Below, piece by piece: positions 1-5,108 of a stretch of 5,108 nt of DNA. The number at the start of each line of letters is the position of its first letter. The first letter of the stretch is position 1. A program made the position numbers and the translations under genes. Where the stretch lies: contig NYTO01000091.1 of the NCBI GenBank assembly GCA_002683535.1, positions 1 through 5,108 on the forward strand. Direction: 5' to 3'. The notes beneath the pieces were generated by a model that was not told where the DNA came from, searched no databases, and worked only from the letters and a program-made list of their open reading frames with translations. Source of the DNA: SAR116 cluster bacterium. Its GTDB lineage: Bacteria; Pseudomonadota; Alphaproteobacteria; Puniceispirillales; Puniceispirillaceae.

Positions 1-1
1 T

Positions 2-3000
2 GATGAGAAAGCTCTGGCGAAACTGCCAGAGGAAGATCGCTTTGTTGGCGAGACATCGGCCAAGCAGGTATTCAATCGGCTTGTCGGCACATGGACCTAT
101 TGGGGCTGGAAGGGTGGCTATTTCTCAACCGAAGAGGATGCGCGCACCTATTATGACGAGATGTGCTACATGCTGGCAGCCCAGATGGCAGCACCGAATT
201 CACCGCAGTGGTTCAACACCGGAATGCATTGGGCGTATGGCATTGATGGACCAAGCCAGGGGCATTTCTATGTTGATTACAAAACAGGTGAACTGACCCG
301 TTCAGCCAGCGCCTATGAACATCCGCAGCCACATGCCTGCTTCATCCAGTCAGTAAATGACGACCTGGTGAATGAAGGCGGCATCATGGATTTGTGGGTC
401 CGCGAGGCGCGCCTGTTCAAATACGGATCAGGCACCGGATCAAACTTCAGCCGTATCCGCGGTGAAGGTGAAAACCTGTCTGGCGGCGGCAAGTCATCTG
501 GCCTGATGAGCTTCCTGCGCATCGGCGACCGCGCTGCCGGCGCCATCAAGTCAGGTGGCACCACGCGCCGCGCGGCAAAGATGGTTACGGTTGATGTCGA
601 CCATCCGGATATCGAAAATTACGTCGATTGGAAGGTTGTCGAGGAACAGAAAGTTGCCGCCCTTGTTGCCGGCTCCAAGCTTGCCCAGAAACATATGGGC
701 GAGGTAATGGCCGCCTGTCAGTTGACCGAGGGGCTGGACGGTGATGACCGGTTTGACCCGCGTGAGAACCGGGCCCTCAAAAAGGCCATCATGCGGGCCC
801 GTGACGTGATGATCCCGGAAAACTATGTCCAGCGCGTGATCCAGTTCGCGCGTCAGGGCTATACCGAAATTGAATTCAAGACCTATGATACCGACTGGGA
901 CTCCGAGGCGTATCTGACCGTTGCCGGCCAGAATTCCAACAACTCGGTGCGTGTCAGCAATGAATATTTGCAGGCTGTCCTCGATCAGGGTGACTGGGAA
1001 TTGACCAGCCGGCGCGACAATGGCGTTGCCAAGCGTATCAAGGCGGCCGACCTGTGGGAAAAGATCGCCTATGCGGCATGGGCCTGCGCTGATCCGGGAC
1101 TGCAATACGACACCACGATCAATGACTGGCACACCTGCCCGGCCGGTGGACGCATCAATGCCTCCAATCCGTGTTCGGAATACATGTTCCTCGATGATAC
1201 CGCATGTAATCTGGCATCACTGAACCTGATGCAGTTCCGTCACGATGACGGCAGCTTCAACATTCCGGCATTTGAACATGCCTGCCGCCTGTGGACGCTG
1301 ACGCTGGAAATATCAGTTCTGATGGCGCAGTTCCCGTCCAAGGAAATTGCCCAGCTCTCCTATGAGTACCGCACGCTTGGCCTGGGCTTTGCCAATATTG
1401 GTGGTCTACTGATGGCGCAGGGTCATTCCTATGACAGTGATGAGGGCCGCGCCATTTGCGGGTCGATCTCGGCCATCATGACCGGCATCTCCTATGCAAC
1501 CTCGGCAGAGATTGCCAGTGAGGTTGGTGCGTTCCCGCAATATGACAAGAACGCCAAGAACATGATCCGGGTGATGAAGAATCATCGTCTGGCCGCGCAT
1601 GGCAAGGCAAAGGGTTACAAGGGTCTGAGCATCCTGCCCGTGCCGCTTGATGTCGCTGCCTGCCCTGATCAGGCTCTGGTCGCCGCTGCTGCCGCCGCAT
1701 GGGACAGCGCAGTCGAAAAGGGTGAGGCACATGGCTACCGCAATGCGCAGGCCACTGTTATCGCCCCGACCGGCACCATCGGTCTTGTCATGGATTGCGA
1801 CACGACCGGCATCGAACCCGATTTTGCCATCGTGAAGTTCAAGAAGCTGGCCGGTGGTGGCTACTTCAAGATCATCAACCGGGTGGTGCCCGAAGCACTG
1901 GCGAACCTTGGTTACGGACAGTCACAGATTGACGATATCATCCGCTATGCGGTTGGTGCCGGCAGCCTGAAGGACTGTCAGTCGATCTCGATGAGCGCAC
2001 TTCGCGACAAGGGGTTTGGTGACGCCGAGATCGAAAAGGTCGAAGCCGCCATGGAAAGCGCCTTTGATGTGAAGTTTGCCTTCAACCGCTTTACCCTTGG
2101 CGATGCCTTCTGCACGGATGTCCTCGGCTTCACTGATGAGCAGCTGAACGACTACAGCTTCAACATGCTTGAGGCGCTCAGCTTCGACAAAGACGCCGTT
2201 GAAGCTGCCAATCTGCATGTTTGCGGTTCGATGACTCTTGAGGGTGCCCCGCATATGCAGGATGAACATCTGCCAGTGTTTGACTGCGCCAATGTCTGCG
2301 GTCGCCTCGGCAAGCGTTTCCTGTCGGTTGGCAGCCACATCACCATGATGGCAGCGGCGCAGCCGTTCATTTCGGGTGCGATTTCGAAAACCATCAACAT
2401 GCCAAACAGCGCCACGGTTGAAGAATGTGGTGAAGCCTACATGCAGTCATGGCGTCTTGGCCTGAAGGCCAATGCGCTGTATCGCGACGGCTCGAAGCTC
2501 AGCCAGCCTCTGTCATCCGGCCTGATCGACGATCTGGAAGAAGATGACGAGACTGCCGCTGCCCTGAACACACCAGTTGCAGCCGCTGCCCCGCAGGTCA
2601 TTGAGCGCGTGGTTGAGCGGATTGTCCGCGATGTCGAGCGTGAAAAGTTGCCACAGCGCCGCAAGGGCTATACCCAGAAAGCCACCGTTGGCGGCCACAA
2701 GGTCTATCTGCGGACTGGCGAATATGAAGATGGCCGCATTGGCGAGGTGTTTATCGACATGCACAAGGAAGGTGCCGCCTTCCGGTCACTGATGAACAAT
2801 TTTGCCATCGCTGTGTCCATCGGCCTGCAATATGGCGTGCCACTTGAGGAATTCGTCGAGGCCTACACCTTCACCCGTTTCGAGCCGCAAGGTATCGTCA
2901 CCGGCAATGACGCGATCAAGATGTCCACTTCGATCCTCGACTATACCTTCAGGGAACTGGCGATCTCGTATCTTGACCGCCATGATCTGGGCCATGTCGA

Positions 3001-3379
3001 CAAGGACGATCTGGACGTGACCACGACAGGTAGCGGTGAAGGTCAGTCAGAACTGGTCAACAAGGTCACCAGCCGCGGCTTTATCCGCAACAAGCAGGGC
3101 CTTGTCGTCTATTCGAACGGCGGCGCCGCACAAGCCGTGGAAGAGGCTGCGCCCGTTATGCGCAGCGCCGATCCGGCGCCAATGGCTGAAACGTCAACCG
3201 TTGTCACCGCCGATGCCATTACGCCGTCTGGCGATACGGTAATCGCCGAGCGGGTTCAACAGGCACGCATGCAAGGCTATGAGGGCGAAGCCTGTCCAGA
3301 GTGTCAGAACTTTACGCTGGTTCGCAACGGCACCTGCCTGAAATGCAACACCTGTGGCAGCACCACGGGCTGCAGCTGA
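2..3379 (+). CDS. nrdJ: Vitamin B12-dependent (class II) ribonucleotide reductase NrdJ, 5'-truncated by window
   Basis: Reduces ribonucleotides to deoxyribonucleotides in the cytoplasm, using adenosylcobalamin to generate the active-site thiyl radical, so it works with or without oxygen. The frame is open from base 2 with no start in view; 1125 residues are visible, and relatives of about 1200 or more suggest roughly 100 N-terminal residues are missing. Visible-residue landmarks: Cys113 (HACFIQS) and Cys402 (ACNLASLNL) match the substrate-reducing redox pair. Asn389, Cys391 and Glu393 in NPCSE match the catalytic triad, and the 11-residue Cys391-Cys402 spacing equals that recalled for Thermotoga NrdJ (C322/C333). 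PTGTI (589-593) is the phosphate-binding loop. About 90 extra residues lie between Cys113 and NPCSE relative to Thermotoga. An acidic then Ala/Val-rich linker (about 846-882) precedes a TSCPD-type domain (about 887-1000). A second Ala/Pro-rich linker leads to a six-cysteine tail: CPEC (1098/1101), CLKC (1112/1115), then Cys1118 and Cys1124, likely a zinc ribbon plus a redox-shuttle pair. No frameshift or missing catalytic residue is seen. Any cobalamin riboswitch or NrdR box would lie upstream, out of view. Confidence 0.97.
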   Translation, partial: DEKALAKLPEEDRFVGETSAKQVFNRLVGTWTYWGWKGGYFSTEEDARTYYDEMCYMLAAQMAAPNSPQWFNTGMHWAYGIDGPSQGHFYVDYKTGELTRSASAYEHPQPHACFIQSVNDDLVNEGGIMDLWVREARLFKYGSGTGSNFSRIRGEGENLSGGGKSSGLMSFLRIGDRAAGAIKSGGTTRRAAKMVTVDVDHPDIENYVDWKVVEEQKVAALVAGSKLAQKHMGEVMAACQLTEGLDGDDRFDPRENRALKKAIMRARDVMIPENYVQRVIQFARQGYTEIEFKTYDTDWDSEAYLTVAGQNSNNSVRVSNEYLQAVLDQGDWELTSRRDNGVAKRIKAADLWEKIAYAAWACADPGLQYDTTINDWHTCPAGGRINASNPCSEYMFLDDTACNLASLNLMQFRHDDGSFNIPAFEHACRLWTLTLEISVLMAQFPSKEIAQLSYEYRTLGLGFANIGGLLMAQGHSYDSDEGRAICGSISAIMTGISYATSAEIASEVGAFPQYDKNAKNMIRVMKNHRLAAHGKAKGYKGLSILPVPLDVAACPDQALVAAAAAAWDSAVEKGEAHGYRNAQATVIAPTGTIGLVMDCDTTGIEPDFAIVKFKKLAGGGYFKIINRVVPEALANLGYGQSQIDDIIRYAVGAGSLKDCQSISMSALRDKGFGDAEIEKVEAAMESAFDVKFAFNRFTLGDAFCTDVLGFTDEQLNDYSFNMLEALSFDKDAVEAANLHVCGSMTLEGAPHMQDEHLPVFDCANVCGRLGKRFLSVGSHITMMAAAQPFISGAISKTINMPNSATVEECGEAYMQSWRLGLKANALYRDGSKLSQPLSSGLIDDLEEDDETAAALNTPVAAAAPQVIERVVERIVRDVEREKLPQRRKGYTQKATVGGHKVYLRTGEYEDGRIGEVFIDMHKEGAAFRSLMNNFAIAVSIGLQYGVPLEEFVEAYTFTRFEPQGIVTGNDAIKMSTSILDYTFRELAISYLDRHDLGHVDKDDLDVTTTGSGEGQSELVNKVTSRGFIRNKQGLVVYSNGGAAQAVEEAAPVMRSADPAPMAETSTVVTADAITPSGDTVIAERVQQARMQGYEGEACPECQNFTLVRNGTCLKCNTCGSTTGCS

Positions 3380-3384
3380 TCTCT

Positions 3385-3406
3385 CCTGCAGAGTCCCTGC
3401 AGACTG
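3385..3406 (+). repeat. Imperfect 11-bp tandem duplication between nrdJ stop and terminator
   Basis: Two adjacent 11-bp units, cctgcagagtc (3385-3395) and cctgcagactg (3396-3406), match at 9 of 11 positions. A third CTGCAG lies at 3370-3375, across the last codons of nrdJ. The pair sits directly against the base of the terminator stem. It looks like a local slippage duplication. No function is evident, and two short units could be chance. Confidence 0.45.
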
Positions 3407-3434
3407 GCCCCGTGCTTCGGCACGGGGCTTTTTT
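3407..3434 (+). terminator. Rho-independent terminator of nrdJ
   Basis: A perfect 9-bp stem, gcccCgtgc (3407-3415) pairing with gcacggggc (3420-3428), is closed by a TTCG loop (3416-3419), which with its C-G closing pair is the very stable UUCG tetraloop. Six T follow immediately (3429-3434). It lies 28 bp after the nrdJ stop and should end nrdJ transcription, implying a separate promoter for the next gene. The stem is symmetric, but the strand complementary to it has no comparable T run after the hairpin, so it acts on the plus strand. Confidence 0.93.
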
Positions 3435-3509
3435 ATGGGGTGAAATTGCTTGCCGTGCTACCAGTGCTGTGCAACCGTCTGCAAGCCTGTCCGCCAGAAC
3501 GGCTATACG

Positions 3510-3561
3510 AGACAGCCACACCAACCAGGCACACGAACCAGGCACACGAAACAGCCACCCC
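3510..3561 (+). repeat. Four tandem 13-bp units in the leader of the RidA-like gene
   Basis: The units are agacagccacacc (3510-3522), aaccaggcacacg (3523-3535), aaccaggcacacg (3536-3548) and aaacagccacccc (3549-3561). The two central units are identical. The outer two match each other at 11 of 13 positions and match the central unit at 9 of 13, giving an A-B-B-A' pattern. The period is not a multiple of three, so the tract does not behave as a coding repeat, although the frame happens to stay open into the downstream gene. The tract is A/C-rich and free of T. Its role is unknown: slippage, a protein-binding array or an unstructured mRNA leader are all possible. Confidence 0.75.
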
Positions 3562-3574
3562 TACACGCAACACC

Positions 3575-3579
3575 GGTGA
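3575..3579 (+). promoter_or_regulatory. Probable Shine-Dalgarno of the RidA-like gene
   Basis: GGTGA matches the 3' part of the extended consensus AAGGAGGTGA and ends 5 nt before the ATG at 3585. It is modest, but it is the best match near a start in this frame and supports choosing 3585 over the upstream in-frame ATG at 3450. Confidence 0.55.
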
Positions 3580-3584
3580 ACAAC

Positions 3585-4052
3585 ATGAGCAACGTCGAAC
3601 AACGCCTCAACGAGATGGGAATCACCCTTCCCGATGCCCCTGCCCCTGCGGCCAATTATGTCCCCTTCGTCAAGACGGGAAACCTTGTCTTCATTTCTGG
3701 CCAGGTGCCGTTTGTCGATGGCAAGCTGACAATGACCGGACGACTTGGTGACAACGCCACTGTCGAAGATGGCTATGCACAGGCACGCATCTGCGCCATC
3801 AACCTGATCGCAAATCTGAAAGTGGCCTGCGATGGTGATCTTGACCGCGTGACCCGCGTTGTGAAGCTGGGCGGGTTCGTGGCGTCGACAGATGATTTCA
3901 ACAGCCAGCCGCCAGTTGTGAATGGCGCGTCAGACTTGATGGTAGAGGCATTTGGCGATGCCGGTCGCCATGCCCGGTTTGCCGTCGGCACCAATGCGCT
4001 GCCGCTGGGATGCATTGTCGAGGTGGATGGTGTCTTTGAAATCGACGGCTAG
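3585..4052 (+). CDS. RidA-family (YjgF/YER057c/UK114) protein, PF14588-type
   Basis: A 155-residue soluble protein with no signal peptide or membrane segment. It matches recalled sequence of the longer RidA-like group (PF14588, cd02199 type): an N-terminal RLNEMGITLPDAPAPAANYV lead, then NLVFISGQVP (33-42), KLGGFVAS (94-101), NGASDLMVEAFGDAGRHAR (113-131) and LPLGCIVEV (139-147). Archetypal RidA forms a trimer and hydrolyses reactive enamine/imine intermediates released by PLP enzymes, protecting those enzymes. Its key arginine (Arg105 in E. coli) aligns with Arg131 here, and Glu120 aligns with Glu146, with the same 15-residue spacing. Deaminase activity is therefore plausible, but the substrate of this subgroup is uncertain, and the old label 'endoribonuclease L-PSP' should not be taken literally. 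The start at 3585 fits the family N-terminus and has GGTGA upstream; the frame is open back to 3450, but that extension looks non-coding. The gene is preceded by the nrdJ terminator and followed after 82 bp by a co-directional acyltransferase-like gene. Confidence 0.93.
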   Translation: MSNVEQRLNEMGITLPDAPAPAANYVPFVKTGNLVFISGQVPFVDGKLTMTGRLGDNATVEDGYAQARICAINLIANLKVACDGDLDRVTRVVKLGGFVASTDDFNSQPPVVNGASDLMVEAFGDAGRHARFAVGTNALPLGCIVEVDGVFEIDG

Positions 4053-4083
4053 CGGCTGTATTTGTTGTCGCACCGCCCCCTAA

Positions 4084-4127
4084 AAATGGAATCGGCCCCT
4101 TGCGGGACCGGTTCGCTTACGCCATTT
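4084..4127 (+). promoter_or_regulatory. Nested imperfect hairpin in the 82-bp gap before the acyltransferase-like gene
   Basis: Outer arms aaatgg (4084-4089) and ccattt (4122-4127) pair over 6 bp. Inside, cggcccc (4093-4099) pairs with gggaccg (4104-4110), with one C/A mismatch and a TTGC loop. No T run follows on the plus strand, so this is not a classic terminator for the RidA-like gene. On the minus strand a short T run follows about 6 nt after the inner stem, but no minus-strand gene is visible to terminate. The outer 3' arm ends 7 nt before the ATG at 4135 and could cover the ribosome-binding region. Function is uncertain. Confidence 0.35.
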
Positions 4128-4134
4128 CAGATGC

Positions 4135-5108
4135 ATGGATGGTGACAGCCTTACCCTTGATCTTGCGACGTCAATAGACACCGTTCCGGCAGCCGAATGG
4201 GATGCTGTCGCCGGCCGTGCAAACCCGTTTGTCAGCCATGCGTTTCTGGCCGCTCTGGAGGCTGGCGGCGCAACCGGCGGGGACAGCGGCTGGGACCCGA
4301 TGCATCTTGTGCTGCGCGATGCGGGCGGGCGTCTTGTTGGCGCGATGCCGCATTACCTCAAACATCATTCTTACGGCGAATATATCTTCGATCACAGCTG
4401 GGCAAACGCCTTCATGAAGGCCGGCGGCAGCTATTATCCAAAGATGCTGTCCGCTGTGCCGTTTACCCCGGCCACTGGCCCCCGCTTTCTGACTGGTGAC
4501 GCGCCTGCCAAACGCGCCACCATGCTGCGGCATGCGCTGGCTGACGGGCTTGTTCAATATCTGAACAAGTTCGACCTGTCGTCGGCACATATCAATTTCC
4601 TGCCCGAGAGTGACACTGCCGCGCTGGCTGCACAGGGCTGGATGATTCGCTCGTCCATGCAGTTTCACTGGCAGAATGACGGGTATCAGACTTTTGATGA
4701 CTTTCTTGACGCGCTGTCATCTCGCAAGCGCAAGAATATTCGCAAGGAACGGCGCACCGTTGCCGATGCCGGGGTTCGTCTGCTGCGCCTGACCGGTGAT
4801 GACATTACCGCCAGCCATATCGATGCCTTCTACCGCTTCTACATGTCGACAATCGACCGCAAATGGGGTGGCGCCTATCTGACGCATGAGGTGTTTCATG
4901 AGCTCCGGGCCAATATGGCTGACAAGATGCTGCTGGTGATGGCCGAATATGACGGGGCAATCATCGGCGGGGCACTGAATTTCATCGGCAGTGATGCCCT
5001 GTTTGGTCGCAATTGGGGGGCTGATCTCGACATCCCCTGCCTGCATTTTGAGGCCTGCTATTATCAGGCCATCGAGTTTGCCATTGAACAGGGATTATCG
5101 CAGGTCGA
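4135..5108 (+). CDS. COG3146/DUF482 FemAB-like (GNAT-fold) predicted N-acyltransferase, 3'-truncated by window
   Basis: The frame is open from the stop at 4081 to the window edge; 324 codons plus two bases are visible, of an expected 380-400 residues. The sequence matches the DUF482 family (PF04339), described as FemAB-like predicted N-acyltransferases or 'peptidogalycan biosynthesis' proteins. Recognisable blocks are EWDAVAGRANPFVSHAFLAAL (21-41; typical N-terminus), LVGAMPHYLKHHSYGEYIFD (67-86), SYYPKMLSAVPFTPATGPRF (99-118), the basic SRKRKNIRKER stretch (196-206) and FYRFYMSTIDRKWG (232-245). Next come AEYDGAIIGGALNF (270-283), GNAT-like, and GRNWGA (291-296). No signal peptide or membrane segment is visible, so it is probably cytoplasmic. 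The acyl donor and acceptor are not known for this family. The ATG at 4135 gives the family-like N-terminus, but no good Shine-Dalgarno is seen. The ATG at 4131 is out of frame and stops after four codons. It probably shares a transcript with the RidA-like gene, 82 bp upstream. Confidence 0.9.
   Translation, partial: MDGDSLTLDLATSIDTVPAAEWDAVAGRANPFVSHAFLAALEAGGATGGDSGWDPMHLVLRDAGGRLVGAMPHYLKHHSYGEYIFDHSWANAFMKAGGSYYPKMLSAVPFTPATGPRFLTGDAPAKRATMLRHALADGLVQYLNKFDLSSAHINFLPESDTAALAAQGWMIRSSMQFHWQNDGYQTFDDFLDALSSRKRKNIRKERRTVADAGVRLLRLTGDDITASHIDAFYRFYMSTIDRKWGGAYLTHEVFHELRANMADKMLLVMAEYDGAIIGGALNFIGSDALFGRNWGADLDIPCLHFEACYYQAIEFAIEQGLSQV

Larger units (their letters stand above)
3435..3584 (+). 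promoter_or_regulatory. Intergenic region expected to hold the promoter and leader of the RidA-like gene
   Basis: Because a strong terminator precedes it, the RidA-like gene should be transcribed from within this 150-bp stretch. No convincing promoter is seen. The best -10-like hexamer is TATACG at 3504-3509 (4 of 6 to TATAAT), but no good -35 lies 16-18 bp upstream. If that hexamer were used, transcription would begin near 3515, and the leader would coincide with the A/C-rich repeat tract. The first half (3435-3509) is of ordinary composition; the second half (3510-3584) has only two T in 75 bases. Confidence 0.4.

Noticed and set aside
3..296. 97-codon plus-strand open frame at the left edge
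   Set aside because: It overlaps nrdJ in another frame. The nrdJ frame is open from base 2 and reads as NrdJ-like sequence ([19 protein letters not shown]).
551..1132. 193-codon minus-strand open frame inside nrdJ
   Set aside because: It is antisense to highly conserved NrdJ sequence, including a region just before the NPCSE active-site motif. It resembles no family I recognise and is explained by codon bias of the true frame.
1922..2338. 138-codon minus-strand open frame inside nrdJ
   Set aside because: It lies opposite conserved NrdJ codons, has no recognisable product and no independent ribosome-binding site. Treated as a shadow.
3479..3509. Sigma-70-like promoter with TATACG at 3504-3509
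   Set aside because: The -10 matches only 4 of 6 positions, and the nearest -35-like hexamer (ctgcaa, 3479-3484) matches 3 of 6 at a 19-bp spacing. Too weak to annotate as a promoter.
3450..3584. Upstream in-frame extension of the RidA-like gene (ATG at 3450, 45 extra residues)
   Set aside because: The extension is rich in Pro, Gln, Thr and His, matches no RidA N-terminus, is built partly on a 13-bp repeat (not a codon multiple), and lacks a ribosome-binding site. The ATG at 3585 has GGTGA before it and begins the family-like sequence.
4062..4086. Possible promoter TTGTTG (4062-4067) with TAAAAA (4081-4086) before the acyltransferase-like gene
   Set aside because: The spacing is only 13 bp and both elements are imperfect.
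4171..4668. 165-codon minus-strand open frame opposite the acyltransferase-like gene
   Set aside because: The plus-strand frame here clearly encodes the DUF482 protein with several family blocks. The minus-strand translation has no recognisable domain.
4717..5046. 109-codon minus-strand open frame opposite the acyltransferase-like gene
   Set aside because: It is antisense to the conserved SRKRKNIRKER and GNAT-like blocks and shows no domain of its own.

Overview
The window holds three plus-strand genes, two of them cut by its edges, and looks like an ordinary chromosomal stretch of an alphaproteobacterium. The lineage is inferred from moderate to high GC (roughly 55-60% by eye) and from three proteins that resemble alphaproteobacterial family members in recalled sequence: a long class II ribonucleotide reductase, a PF14588-type RidA-family protein and a COG3146/DUF482 acyltransferase-like protein. 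A more exact placement (Rhodospirillales-like or a marine SAR116-type lineage) cannot be made from this sequence alone.

Layout. Bases 2-3379 are the 3' part of nrdJ, the adenosylcobalamin-dependent ribonucleotide reductase. It is open from the first base, so its start lies upstream. The gene ends at a strong intrinsic terminator (3407-3434, a 9-bp stem closed by a UUCG loop and followed by six T). An intergenic stretch follows, whose downstream half (3510-3584) is almost free of T and contains four tandem 13-bp units. It leads into a 155-residue RidA-family gene (3585-4052). After 82 bp containing an imperfect nested hairpin comes a COG3146/DUF482 (FemAB-like, GNAT-fold) gene that begins at 4135 and runs off the right edge.

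How the genes relate. nrdJ makes deoxyribonucleotides and is transcriptionally separated from what follows by the terminator. The RidA-like gene and the acyltransferase-like gene are co-directional and close, and are probably co-transcribed. RidA-family proteins commonly clear reactive enamine/imine intermediates. The role of the COG3146 family is not established, so no joint pathway can be claimed.

No mobile element, CRISPR array, tRNA/rRNA or clearly undescribed system is visible. The least explained feature is the repeat-bearing, A/C-rich leader of the RidA-like gene.
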